64,000 nucleotides of DNA from the NCBI RefSeq assembly GCF_012911845.1, contig NZ_JAAXCU010000045.1, positions 91,731-155,730 of the forward strand, read 5' to 3'. This stretch comes from Bacillus sp. RO2 (GTDB lineage Bacteria; Bacillota; Bacilli; Bacillales; Bacillaceae_I). Numbering within the stretch: position 1 is the stretch's first letter; the number at the start of each line of letters is the position of its first letter. The notes under the pieces are model-generated. The model had not been told where the DNA came from and ran no database searches. It saw only the letters and a program-made list of their open reading frames with translations. Position numbers and translations under genes: made by a program. Of the stretch, positions 53,998 to 62,458 are shown piece by piece.

Positions 53998-54567
53998 ATG
54001 ATCTTCGCATTGTTTTTTGCATTTATCGTCACACAAAGAGTCGTGGAGCTAGGCATTGCAAGAAAAAATGAGAAATGGATTAGATCGGTGGGGGCCAAAG
54101 AATACGGTAAAGAGCATTACAAATACATGGTCAGTCTGCATGTTGCTTTTTTAACTTGTTTCTTGTTGGAGGTCATCCTGTTTGATCGAACGCTAAGTCC
54201 TTTTTGGCCGGCGATCCTCATTCTGTTTATCATGACACAATCCCTTCGAGTATGGTCCATACAATCCCTAGGTAAGTATTGGAACACAAAGGTACTGATC
54301 TTGCCTGATGCTTCCATAGTGAAAACGGGCCCTTACAAGTTTTTACGCCACCCTAACTATACAATTGTAGTGTTAGAAATTCTGTTGATCCCATTAATGT
54401 TTCATGCGTTTTACACAGCCATCGTTTTTACTGTGTTAAATGCCTGGATGTTAAGTGTAAGAATTCCACTTGAAGAAAGAGCATTAGCTGAAATGACAAA
54501 CAACTATGCTTCATATATGGAGGATCGAAAACGGTTTTCTCCAACTTTTCAGAAGGAAACTGAATGA
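53998..54567 (+). CDS. bpsB: Isoprenylcysteine carboxyl methyltransferase-like membrane enzyme
   Basis: 189 residues with four to five membrane helices (VSLHVAFLTCFLLEVILF, FWPAILILFIMTQSLRVW) and the ICMT-type SAM motif RHPNYTIVVLEI followed by LEERALAEM. Corresponds to YpbQ/BpsB of B. subtilis, which O-methylates the alkylpyrones made by BpsA. ATG 53998 after GAGTGAGG, 7 bp from bpsA. Cotranscribed. Confidence 0.92.
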   Translation: MIFALFFAFIVTQRVVELGIARKNEKWIRSVGAKEYGKEHYKYMVSLHVAFLTCFLLEVILFDRTLSPFWPAILILFIMTQSLRVWSIQSLGKYWNTKVLILPDASIVKTGPYKFLRHPNYTIVVLEILLIPLMFHAFYTAIVFTVLNAWMLSVRIPLEERALAEMTNNYASYMEDRKRFSPTFQKETE

Positions 54568-54573
54568 AAGTCA

Positions 54574-54602
54574 TTGTCAATTAGCTTGTAAGCTGATATG
54601 AT
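54574..54602 (+). promoter_or_regulatory. SigA promoter of the Fur-box microgene
   Basis: TTGTCA (54574-54579), 17-bp spacer, TATGAT (54597-54602). Start expected near 54609, inside the Fur box. Confidence 0.75.
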
Positions 54603-54604
54603 TA

Positions 54605-54619
54605 TGATAATAATTATCA
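54605..54619 (+). promoter_or_regulatory. Fur box, perfect 7-1-7 palindrome
   Basis: TGATAATAATTATCA is exactly the Bacillus Fur core TGATAATNATTATCA. It covers the expected transcription start, a usual repressing position. Confidence 0.85.
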
Positions 54620-54643
54620 CTATCAACGAGGGGGACTACCAAC

Positions 54644-54739
54644 ATGACATTATTGTTGATTGGTACGACTGTGGTAGCATATTCCGTATTAATGAAAGTT
54701 GTTTTACAGCATACATGTGAGCCTAGAACAATTAAATAA
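54644..54739 (+). CDS. Iron-regulated 31-residue membrane microprotein (putative)
   Basis: MTLLLIGTTVVAYSVLMKVV, then LQHTCEPRTIK: one hydrophobic span with a short Cys-containing polar end. No family recognised. GAGGGGGACTACCAAC is a strong ribosome site. The unit has its own promoter, a perfect Fur box and a terminator, so transcription under iron control is well supported by sequence. Fur-controlled small proteins (FbpA, FbpB, FbpC) and the sRNA FsrA are known in B. subtilis; whether this RNA of about 175 nt works as peptide, RNA or both is open. Confidence 0.7.
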   Translation: MTLLLIGTTVVAYSVLMKVVLQHTCEPRTIK

Positions 54740-54744
54740 TACAT

Positions 54745-54787
54745 AACAGGGTCTACTACATATATACATGTAGAGGCCCTGTTTTTT
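54745..54787 (+). terminator. Terminator of the Fur-box microgene
   Basis: AACAGGG / CCCTGTT outer stem and CTACAT / ATGTAG inner stem, followed by six T. Confidence 0.9.
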
Positions 54788-54935
54788 ATAGATTCACTTA
54801 TTCAAAACCATGCACAAGTTTCCTGAGCAAAAATATTAATAAATAAGGCGTCTTATATGGGAAAATACTGAAATATCAAGTAAAATAGATATAAGAAGCG
54901 GAGAAATGATACACACAACTAAGGGGACAGAATAA

Positions 54936-57900
54936 ATGGGATCAAACAATCCAAAACAGCAAATCCAACAGCATACACAGGAGATAAATCAGCTCCAAAC
55001 CAAACTGCAATTAATTTTAGAAAAGCTACATAATCACGGTGATCATAAAAGCGCCAGAAAAGTGGCGGAACTCTTACATAAACATTCAACAAAAGAATTA
55101 AGTATAGCCTTTTGCGGACATTTTTCAGCGGGTAAGTCTTCTTTTATCAATGAGATATTAGAGGAGGCAATCTTGCCGGCTAGTCCTATACCAACTTCGG
55201 CCAATGTCGTGCAGATAAAAAATGGAGAAGAGCTTGCGCATGTTCATTTTTTTGAGGGAGAATCACTGGAGATCCTTCCTCCAGTCTCGTTTGAACATGT
55301 AAAAGAGTATTGCAAAAACGGAGATCAAGTGGAATCCGTTGAATACCAATTTCCTTTTGAGAAGCTACCTGCTGATATGGTCGTATTAGACACTCCAGGG
55401 GTGGATTCCACTGACGATGCCCATCGCATTTCCACAGAATCAGCCCTGCATTTGGCAGATGTCATTTTCTATGTAATGGACTATAATCATGTCCAATCTG
55501 AGGTTAACCTTAAATTTATTAAGGAGCTTCAAGACAAGCAAAAAAAGATTTATTTAATCGTTAACCAAATTGACAAGCACCAGGAGGAAGAAATCCCATT
55601 TACCACATACAACGAAAGAATAATGGAGTCTTTTGGGGATTGGGGAATTATACCTGCAAGCATTTATTTTACAAGCCTTAAAGAAACCAGCCATCCTCTT
55701 AACGACCTTTCGATTGTAAAAGAAACGATTCAAATCCTTAGACAAGACAAGTTGGATATTCTGCCAAAAACGATTGAGCGAGCGCTCATTCAAGTAATGG
55801 ATGAACATAAAGAATGGCATCTTGAACAAAGAGCAGAGGAAATTGACCGGTATGAACAAACGATTCATTGTTTAGGAGATCTGCCAAAAGATGTAGCAGA
55901 AACGTTAAGGATAAGAAAAAATAAACTGACTACCATCCAATCTGAAACGGCTGAAATGAAAGAGGATTTTATCAATCAGACAAAGCGGATCTTGGAAAAT
56001 GCAAATATCACACCGTTTGAGATGAGGGAACTAGCTGAACGTTACCTTGAGTCTCAACAAAAAGGATTCAAGGTGGGGATGCTGTTCTCGGGGAAAAAAA
56101 CACAAGAAGAGCGTGAGCAAAGAAGTGCCGCTTTTCGCAGTGATATAACTGAACGAGTGAAAACACAGGTAGAGAAGTTCATTCATGAACATATTATTTC
56201 TTTTTTAAAAGAGCAGAATTTTTATTCTCCATCGATTTTTGATACCGTACAGGAGCTGACGGTGCCTATTACTGAAGAGTTTGTAGCTGGTCATGTAAAA
56301 GCTGGTGCAGGCTATACTGGGAATGCCGTTTTGCACTACACAAAAGATCTAGCCCATTCTATTAAATTAGCCTATCAAAAACAAGTACAGCGATTCATGG
56401 AAGGTTACTTCGAAAAACTGGAAAAGAAAATTCAAGATAGCACAAAAGAATTGTCGGTGGAAGTCGAAAGATTAGAAGCGGTTCACCATGCCCAAGAAGC
56501 GATTACACATTTGCATATCGAGCTAGAACAGAAATTTGAAGAACTAAACAGCATCATCCTTTCCAATTTCGTAAAAGAGGAACAAGTTAAGTCGGATAAT
56601 GTCCTTGCTCACTACCTGAACCGTTCCTATAAAACAGTTCGGGGAGATGAATTAGCTTCTTCAACATCTAAACGTAATAACGTTATACAGAAACAAGAAG
56701 CCATTCTTGTAGAACCTATGAAACAAAGTGACCCAGCATTATTAGTCAAGGGACTAAAGGAGACAGCAAGCTCTTTAAAGAGAATACATGGGTTTCAGAC
56801 GATTGTGGATGACCTGAAAAAAAGAGCAGGGAAAATTGAAAACCAGACTTTTACGGTTGCGTTGTTCGGAGCATTCAGTGCAGGTAAATCTTCCCTTGCT
56901 AATGCTTTGTTTGGTGAGAAGGTCCTGCCTGTCTCCCCTAATCCTACAACTGCTTCCATCAACAAGATATCTCCTGTAACAAGAGAACATCCACATGGAT
57001 CAGTCCATGTACAGATGAAGACAGTGGAACAACTGTATCAGGATGTTCAACAAGCCTTACAAATTTTCAATTCGGATGTAAGGGATCTTGAAGAAGCTGT
57101 CCCGACGATTAAGAGTATCATCACTAAAAATGAACACTTAGAACTGGATGCAAATAAGAAGACTCATTTTCATTTTCTGAAGGCCTTTTTAACAGGTTGG
57201 AAGGATATGAAGACCAAATTGGGAACGCTTCAAATGGTGTCACTAAATGAATTTGAAGCATATGTCGCCAAAGAAGAAAAATCCTGTTTTGTAGAATGGA
57301 TCGAAGTGTTCTATGATTGCCCATTTACAAGACAGGGTCTAACACTGGTGGATACACCTGGAGCAGACTCTATCAATGCAAGACATACCGATGTTTCTTT
57401 TGATTATATTAAGAATGCGGATGCCATTCTGTTTGTCACCTATTATCAACACGCTTTTTCTAAAGCGGACCGTGAATTCTTGATACAATTAGGCAGGGTG
57501 AAAGATGCTTTTTCGATGGATAAGATGTTCTTCCTTGTAAATGCGGCTGATCTTGCTAATAATGAGGAAGAACTTGAACTCGTATGTGATTATGTAGAAG
57601 ATCAATTAACTGCTTATGGAATTCGTCATCCACGATTATATCCAGTTTCAAGTCTTCTTGCCTTGAAGGAAAAAGAAAACCGACCATTTGAACATCCTTT
57701 TTTGGAAAGCTCTTTGATGAATGCTTTTGAGCAGGCATTTACTGATTTCATTCAAACTGATTTAGTCGAGATGAGTCTTCATGCAGCGCAATCCGATCTA
57801 AACAAAGCTGTGGCCTTATTTGAACATTTTGTCCAACAGGCTAAGCTTGGATCCGAGGAAAAAGAGAAATTGCAGCTTTTACATGCTACTAACAAAAGGA

Positions 57901-58622
57901 ACCTGGAAGCTCATATTAAAGGGTACGCAACGGAAAGTTTCTATACGCTTCTTGAGCAAGAAATAAACGAACTTGTATATTACATTAAGCAGCGAACATT
58001 ATTACGTTTCTCCGATTTCTTCAAAGAAAGTTTCAACCCTGCAGTGATCAGGGAGGACGGACGTAATATCAAGGCTCAGCTTGTCAGTTGCCTACATGAG
58101 CTTGTTACGGATATCTCTCACAATCTTTCCCAAGAAGTTAGAGCAACTACCGTGCGGACAGAGAACTTTATTCGCAAAACGTTAGAGTCCTGGCAAAAGG
58201 AGTTAGAATCGGAAGCTCAACAGCTAGAAGCTCAGCTTTCCTTACGTGTGTTGGAAGCAGAAGAATATACACCGTTTAAAGTGAATAGTTCGTTTCCTTC
58301 CATTTCCCCAAAGCTGGAAAAACAAACGATAGGCTACTACCGAAATTCGAAAGCTTTTTTCGAGAAAAACGAAAAGCAAAAAATGGCCATGTTTTTGGAA
58401 GAACAGCTGTCACCTTTAATGGACTCATTCTTGAAAGAGAGTGCTCAAAAACTAACAAACCATTACAAAAATGAAATGGAGATTTCTCTAGAAGAGGTCA
58501 AAAAGTATATCCTAAGACAGCTCGAGGATTATTTTGGAGGAATGCAGGCAGCACTTCAACAAGAACAGGACATCCCACAGTTGGAAGAAGTGCTAGCACA
58601 AATACAACAGCATAAAAAGTAA
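54936..58622 (+). CDS. dynA: Two-headed bacterial dynamin DynA (YpbR)
   Basis: 1228 residues: two dynamin-type GTPase heads fused in tandem. P-loops are at about residue 61 (GHFSAGKSSFIN) and 645 (GAFSAGKSSLAN); switch motifs VLDTPGVDSTDD and LVDTPGADSIN follow each, with NQIDKH and VNAADL as base-recognition motifs. Long helical stalks lie between and after. DynA tethers and fuses membranes, repairs pores made by antibiotics and phage, and helps division. B. subtilis DynA is about 1193 residues. No transmembrane span needed. ATG 54936 with AAGGGGAC. Confidence 0.96.
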   Translation: MGSNNPKQQIQQHTQEINQLQTKLQLILEKLHNHGDHKSARKVAELLHKHSTKELSIAFCGHFSAGKSSFINEILEEAILPASPIPTSANVVQIKNGEELAHVHFFEGESLEILPPVSFEHVKEYCKNGDQVESVEYQFPFEKLPADMVVLDTPGVDSTDDAHRISTESALHLADVIFYVMDYNHVQSEVNLKFIKELQDKQKKIYLIVNQIDKHQEEEIPFTTYNERIMESFGDWGIIPASIYFTSLKETSHPLNDLSIVKETIQILRQDKLDILPKTIERALIQVMDEHKEWHLEQRAEEIDRYEQTIHCLGDLPKDVAETLRIRKNKLTTIQSETAEMKEDFINQTKRILENANITPFEMRELAERYLESQQKGFKVGMLFSGKKTQEEREQRSAAFRSDITERVKTQVEKFIHEHIISFLKEQNFYSPSIFDTVQELTVPITEEFVAGHVKAGAGYTGNAVLHYTKDLAHSIKLAYQKQVQRFMEGYFEKLEKKIQDSTKELSVEVERLEAVHHAQEAITHLHIELEQKFEELNSIILSNFVKEEQVKSDNVLAHYLNRSYKTVRGDELASSTSKRNNVIQKQEAILVEPMKQSDPALLVKGLKETASSLKRIHGFQTIVDDLKKRAGKIENQTFTVALFGAFSAGKSSLANALFGEKVLPVSPNPTTASINKISPVTREHPHGSVHVQMKTVEQLYQDVQQALQIFNSDVRDLEEAVPTIKSIITKNEHLELDANKKTHFHFLKAFLTGWKDMKTKLGTLQMVSLNEFEAYVAKEEKSCFVEWIEVFYDCPFTRQGLTLVDTPGADSINARHTDVSFDYIKNADAILFVTYYQHAFSKADREFLIQLGRVKDAFSMDKMFFLVNAADLANNEEELELVCDYVEDQLTAYGIRHPRLYPVSSLLALKEKENRPFEHPFLESSLMNAFEQAFTDFIQTDLVEMSLHAAQSDLNKAVALFEHFVQQAKLGSEEKEKLQLLHATNKRNLEAHIKGYATESFYTLLEQEINELVYYIKQRTLLRFSDFFKESFNPAVIREDGRNIKAQLVSCLHELVTDISHNLSQEVRATTVRTENFIRKTLESWQKELESEAQQLEAQLSLRVLEAEEYTPFKVNSSFPSISPKLEKQTIGYYRNSKAFFEKNEKQKMAMFLEEQLSPLMDSFLKESAQKLTNHYKNEMEISLEEVKKYILRQLEDYFGGMQAALQQEQDIPQLEEVLAQIQQHKK

Positions 58623-58636
58623 GGAGGAAAAAATAG

Positions 58637-59401
58637 GTGAACCAAATAAAGGAAATGCTCGCGAATATTGAATTACATCATAATGTGAAGATCCTTTATG
58701 CCTGTGAAGCGGGTAGCAGGGCATACGGCTTTGCTACCGAAAGCAGTGATTATGATATCAGGTTCATCTATAGTGCCCCCCTTAAAAAGTATCTTTCCAT
58801 GATGAAAAAGGAAGATACCATTACAAACCAGGATGGCAAGTATGACGTGCAGGGCTGGGATTTAAAGAAGTCTTTAGTTTTGGCTGGTAAATCCAACCCC
58901 TCCCTATATGAATGGATGTTATCACCAATTGTATATAAAAAGTTAGATCCTTCCATGCTTACAATGAAAAACGTCATTTTAACAGACTACTCAAAGAAAG
59001 TTCTTGGTTTTCATTATTTGAAGATGGTTAAAAATAACCTTCAAACTTGGAGCAGAAATAATGAAGTTTCTCACCTTGTTCATGCCGTACGGGCATCTTT
59101 GATGTTAGAACAGGTTATCCACTTTGAAAATGAACCTGTTACAATTAACTTTCAAGAGCTAACAGAGAAAAGTAACACATTTACCAATGAAGAGTTATCG
59201 CTTTTATTTTGCTTAAAGACAGGAGAGGAAGTAACCGGACATCCAGTTATTTCTCAACTTTGTGGTAAAGTTAATCATTTCATCACTGCTTCTGAAGCGT
59301 CTTTACCACATTTAAAAGAAGGAACGATGAATCTTCACTTGTTAGAGAAGCTGTTTTTTCAACAGTTGGGAATAGAGGGTGAGCGTGATTACAAAAGTTA
59401 A
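58637..59401 (+). CDS. Predicted nucleotidyltransferase (YcgL/RlaP-like)
   Basis: 254 residues. The pol-beta-like nucleotidyltransferase motif GSRAYGFATESSDYDIRFI (Gly-Ser and the Asp-x-Asp pair) starts at about residue 27; the remainder is helical. This is the DUF4111-unrelated YcgL/RlaP type seen in B. subtilis YcgL; substrate unknown, possibly RNA. GTG 58637 has AAGGAGG nine bases upstream and starts 15 bp after dynA, so it is likely cotranscribed. Overlaps the next small gene by 17 bp. Confidence 0.85.
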   Translation: MNQIKEMLANIELHHNVKILYACEAGSRAYGFATESSDYDIRFIYSAPLKKYLSMMKKEDTITNQDGKYDVQGWDLKKSLVLAGKSNPSLYEWMLSPIVYKKLDPSMLTMKNVILTDYSKKVLGFHYLKMVKNNLQTWSRNNEVSHLVHAVRASLMLEQVIHFENEPVTINFQELTEKSNTFTNEELSLLFCLKTGEEVTGHPVISQLCGKVNHFITASEASLPHLKEGTMNLHLLEKLFFQQLGIEGERDYKS

Positions 59402-59597
59402 TCGATTCCAGGCATGTGCTACCTGCAAGCATTATCAAGTGCTAAAATTAAATACTCGTACCATCTACCGTTGCAGTAGACTTGGCTTTGACACAAAACC
59501 GCATTACAAATTTGATTGTTGGCAACCGAAAGAGAACATAATACAATTAATGAAAAAAGAACAGATAAATTGGAGGAACAACCATGAGCGTACATAA
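59385..59597 (+). CDS. Small Cys-rich protein, possible zinc knuckle
   Basis: 70 residues with FQACATCKHYQVLK, RCSRLGF and FDCWQPKE: five Cys, the first pair as CxxC, suggesting a small metal-binding fold. Not recognised. GTG 59385 has AGAGGG five bases upstream; GTG 59379 is too close. It overlaps the nucleotidyltransferase end (17 bp) and the next gene start (14 bp), so the three are translationally coupled. Confidence 0.8.
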   Translation: MITKVNRFQACATCKHYQVLKLNTRTIYRCSRLGFDTKPHYKFDCWQPKENIIQLMKKEQINWRNNHERT

Positions 59598-59841
59598 AGC
59601 AATAAGTGAACATTCTAGAAAACAAAATCAAGTAGTGATGAATTTTTTACAACTTGAACAACAAAGAGAAGCATACATAGAAGAGGCAATCGTCCTTTGC
59701 CGTCAAAACAAACCATTTACAACCGAAAAAATTAATGAAGTAACAAAAAGAATAAACGAGCTGGCACGTATAGGGATTGCACCTCAGCGACAACTCGTAT
59801 CGAAAGAAATGGTAGAAGAGTTTGTTTCTCGAAGTCACTAA
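59584..59841 (+). CDS. ypbS: YpbS, DUF2533 family
   Basis: 85 residues, helical: MSVHKAISEHSRKQNQVVMN, LEQQREAYIEEAIVLCRQNK, then RINELARIGIAPQR. Matches the DUF2533/YpbS family in length and position after dynA. Function unknown. TTGGAGGAACAACC is a strong ribosome site, lying inside the preceding gene. Confidence 0.85.
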   Translation: MSVHKAISEHSRKQNQVVMNFLQLEQQREAYIEEAIVLCRQNKPFTTEKINEVTKRINELARIGIAPQRQLVSKEMVEEFVSRSH

Positions 59842-59858
59842 ACTGTGGAGGGGAGAAC

Positions 59859-60701
59859 ATGAATCATATTGTTTCAGTGAATTGGGTGAAGGAGCACTTA
59901 AACGAACTAACCGTTATTGATTGTCGCTTCCATCTTGCAGCACCTGATAAAGGACTTATAGAATATCAAGAAAGTCATATCCCAGGGGCACACTATATGG
60001 ATTTAAATAAAGATCTATCCAGTGCAGTCGATACACATGGAGGCAGACACCCTTTGCCAGACTTTCAGGAACTTCATCAAAAACTGCAAAACATCGGAGT
60101 TCATGATGATGGCAAAGTAGTTCTTTATGATGATCAAAACGGCGCGATGGCCTCAAGGCTTTGGTTTTTGTTCAAAATTTTAGGACATGAGCATGTTCTG
60201 ATAATGGATGGCGGTTATCGTGAATGGCTGAAGCAAGAATACCCTGTAACGGCAGAAGTGCCCTTAAAAGAAAAACGTGGAACTTTTACCTTTAAAGTGA
60301 TAGAAGAAGATTTTGTCATGCATATGGAAGAGGTTAAGGCCCATTTATCTTCTTTTCACAGCGGAGAAGCTTACCTTCTGGATGCAAGAGAGTCTAACCG
60401 ATATAGTGGGTTAGAAGAGCCGATTGATAAGGTTGCCGGTCATATTCCCGGAGCACTTAATTTTTTCTGGATGGAGAATATGGAGAATGGAAAATGGAAA
60501 AGGACTGAAGCGTTGCAAGAAAGATTTTCTCAGTTGGATTCTTCGAGAGAAATTGTAGTCTACTGCGGATCTGGTGTTACAGCATGCCCCACATTTTTAG
60601 CACTTAAGGAAGCTGGCTTTGAAAAAGTAAAGCTGTATGCCGGCAGCTGGAGCGACTGGATAAGTTACACAGACAACCCAATATCTAAAATAAAGAACTA
60701 A
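59859..60701 (+). CDS. Thiosulfate/3-mercaptopyruvate-type sulfurtransferase
   Basis: 280 residues, two rhodanese domains. The first (about 5-125) is structural: IPGAHYMDLNKDLS, YDDQNGAMASRLWFL. The second (about 155-275) has RESNRYSGLEEPID, GHIPGALNFFW and the active loop YCGSGVTACPT with the catalytic Cys. CGSGVT is the form found in mercaptopyruvate sulfurtransferases and in some thiosulfate enzymes, so the donor is uncertain. ATG 59859 after TGTGGAGGGGAG, 17 bp after ypbS. Confidence 0.92.
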   Translation: MNHIVSVNWVKEHLNELTVIDCRFHLAAPDKGLIEYQESHIPGAHYMDLNKDLSSAVDTHGGRHPLPDFQELHQKLQNIGVHDDGKVVLYDDQNGAMASRLWFLFKILGHEHVLIMDGGYREWLKQEYPVTAEVPLKEKRGTFTFKVIEEDFVMHMEEVKAHLSSFHSGEAYLLDARESNRYSGLEEPIDKVAGHIPGALNFFWMENMENGKWKRTEALQERFSQLDSSREIVVYCGSGVTACPTFLALKEAGFEKVKLYAGSWSDWISYTDNPISKIKN

Positions 60702-60775
60702 ATTTACCCTCACTTAATTGGGTCCTCTCTTGAGCAAACTATAAGAGATCCACCATATGAAGGAGGAGATTTAGA

Positions 60776-60910
60776 ATGGGACGTACGAAAAAAGGAAATG
60801 CAAATGCACAGCGTAACAATAACGCTAAACAAAAAGGTAACATGGATACAGAGTTTGCTTCATACGCGGAATACGAAGCAGCAAAAATGACAAATAAGAA
60901 AAACCAATAG
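60776..60910 (+). CDS. Hypothetical 44-residue protein with gamma-SASP-like TEFAS motif
   Basis: Starts MGRTKKGNANAQRNNNAKQK and contains DTEFASYAEYEAAKM. Asn/Gln/Lys-rich composition and Thr-Glu-Phe-Ala-Ser recall gamma-type small acid-soluble spore proteins, whose repeats contain TEFASE, but it is much shorter. AAGGAGGAGATTTAGA is an excellent ribosome site. Two hairpins follow. SASP identity is inference. Confidence 0.72.
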   Translation: MGRTKKGNANAQRNNNAKQKGNMDTEFASYAEYEAAKMTNKKNQ

Positions 60911-60959
60911 GTTTTAAGCCATTACCTTTTTTGGGGTGATGGCTTCAATTTTTAAAACG

Positions 60960-61000
60960 CTGTCCAAAGTCGTTTTTTTGACTTTGGGCAGTTTTTTTTT
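60960..61000 (+). terminator. Strong terminator after the 44-residue gene
   Basis: CTGTCCAAAGTC / GACTTTGGGCAG (12 bp, one wobble) with nine T. An imperfect AAGCCAT / ATGGCTT hairpin at 60916-60945 precedes it. Confidence 0.9.
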
Positions 61001-61134
61001 GAAATGGAACAGGTTTTTGGATAATAAAATATGGACTTAATTAGGATTTCTTGTTTAGTATTCCTTCAATTATTACAAAATGGAAAATAAGGTACGGAAA
61101 ACAACTTTAAACTATAATGAAAAATGTTATATTA

Positions 61135-61245
61135 CTAGGAGATAAATGGATTCTCGATAAATTTAAGTGTTTTTTTGACTAATTGAGGAGCTTTTTTGAT
61201 TAATTCAACTGTTTTTTTGACTAATTCACCTGTTTTTTTGAACAT
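61135..61245 (-). CDS. Putative 36-residue heptad-repeat amphipathic peptide
   Basis: MFKKT followed by four heptads GELVKKT, VELIKKA, PQLVKKT, LKFIENP and PFIS. On the DNA this is a 21-bp tandem repeat (61167-61245) with a TTTTTTTGA core. CGAGGA lies 8 bases before ATG 61245 on the reverse strand. No promoter or terminator was recognised, and the gene would run against the ypcP leader, so coding is uncertain. Helical-wheel reading puts L/V/I on one face and Lys on the other. Confidence 0.4.
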   Translation of the reverse strand: MFKKTGELVKKTVELIKKAPQLVKKTLKFIENPFIS

Positions 61246-61284
61246 TTGCTCTTCCTCGAATGCCTGTCCTCCAACTCTAAAATA

Positions 61285-61293
61285 TGCTATAAT
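61285..61293 (+). promoter_or_regulatory. Extended -10 promoter of ypcP
   Basis: TGCTATAAT at 61285-61293; the -35 is weak. Start near 61300, about 22 bases before the ypcP TTG. Confidence 0.6.
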
Positions 61294-61322
61294 CAGAATC
61301 GGAATAGAGAGGAAGTGTTCTT

Positions 61323-62192
61323 TTGAAAAAAGTATTATTGATAGATGGAATGGCTTTATTATTCCGTTCTTTTTATGCAACCAGTGTTTATAATCGCTTC
61401 ATGTATACATCCAACGGAATCCCAACGAATGCGATTCAGGGATTTGTTAAACATATGATTACGTCAATGGAAACGTTCGAGCCAACACATGTTGTCTGCT
61501 GTTGGGACATGGGAAGCAAGACTTTCCGCACAGAAATGTTTGATGACTATAAAGCAAACAGACCTGCACCACCACAAGAGTTGATCCCTCAATTTGACCT
61601 AGTAAAAGAAGTGGTTGAGGCGTTTGACATCCCCAATATTGGACTTGCAGGATTTGAAGCAGATGATTGCTTAGGAACCCTTGCTGAACTTTATCGTGAA
61701 GAAGCAGAGGTCATAATCCTAACGGGTGACCAAGACGTTCTTCAGCTGATTAAACCAAATATTAAAGTAGCATTGCTAATGAAAGGTTATGGCAACTACG
61801 AAGTGTTAGATGAGAATGGGTTTTACGAGAAAAAAGGCCTTACGCCGCAGCAACTTATCGACCTTAAAGCAATAATGGGGGACAGCAGTGATAATTACCC
61901 TGGAGTTAAAGGGGTAGGGGAAAAAACCGCTACAAAGCTGTTGATGGAATATCAGACAGTCGATGGGATCTTAGAAAATCTGTCTGCTCTTACCAAAAGT
62001 CAACGTCAGAAATTTGAAGACAGCTTGGATTTATTGCATCTCTCTAGAGAACTTGCAACAATTAAGTGTGATGTACCAGTTACCTGTGAATTAAATGATG
62101 CCACTATCACAATTGACCGCGGCAAAGTCGCTAGTAAATTTGATGAGTTGGAATTTAAAAATTTACATGGATTTATTGATAAAGTTTGTTAA
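61323..62192 (+). CDS. ypcP: 5'-3' exonuclease / flap endonuclease YpcP
   Basis: 289-residue FEN-type nuclease equal to the N-terminal domain of DNA polymerase I. Metal ligands in LIDGMALLFRSF, GFEADDCLGTLA and LTGDQDVLQLI; the helix-three-turn-helix GDSSDNYPGVKGVGEKTA binds DNA. Processes RNA primers and flaps. TTG start at 61323 after GAGAGGAAGTG. Same place as ypcP of B. subtilis near sspL. Confidence 0.94.
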   Translation: MKKVLLIDGMALLFRSFYATSVYNRFMYTSNGIPTNAIQGFVKHMITSMETFEPTHVVCCWDMGSKTFRTEMFDDYKANRPAPPQELIPQFDLVKEVVEAFDIPNIGLAGFEADDCLGTLAELYREEAEVIILTGDQDVLQLIKPNIKVALLMKGYGNYEVLDENGFYEKKGLTPQQLIDLKAIMGDSSDNYPGVKGVGEKTATKLLMEYQTVDGILENLSALTKSQRQKFEDSLDLLHLSRELATIKCDVPVTCELNDATITIDRGKVASKFDELEFKNLHGFIDKVC

Positions 62193-62223
62193 GAGAAGAT
62201 GAACAAGTCATCTTCTCTTTTTT
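62191..62223. terminator. Bidirectional terminator between ypcP and sspL
   Basis: AAGAGAAGATGA / TCATCTTCTCTT, 12-bp perfect stem, then T run; the reverse reading also carries A/T tails. It begins inside the ypcP stop codon. Confidence 0.9.
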
Positions 62224-62362
62224 ATCGTTTCGTATTGTCTTTTTTCGCCTTATTTTCAAGCTTGGATTGTACTTCCTGGGCAAACTCCGCATCGTGGCCG
62301 TAACCTTGAGGGTTTACACCAGGAGCTTTCTTGCCTCTGTTTGCTGAATTATTCTTACCCAT
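62222..62362 (-). CDS. sspL: Small acid-soluble spore protein L
   Basis: 46 residues: MGKNNSANRGKKAPGVNPQG, HDAEFAQEVQSKLENKAKK, DNTKR. The PGVNPQG segment and KKxNTKR end match the SspL family, a minor forespore SASP made under SigG. AAAGGAGGTGAGAAGC gives a strong ribosome site on the reverse strand. Position next to ypcP agrees with B. subtilis as I remember it. Confidence 0.88.
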   Translation of the reverse strand: MGKNNSANRGKKAPGVNPQGYGHDAEFAQEVQSKLENKAKKDNTKR

Positions 62363-62458
62363 GCTTCTCACCTCCTTTCTTAGTTTTCCTTTTCCAGCTG
62401 AAAATTATGTTGCATTGTGTCGTTCGAAATGACTCAAACTACACATGAGGTGATTAGT

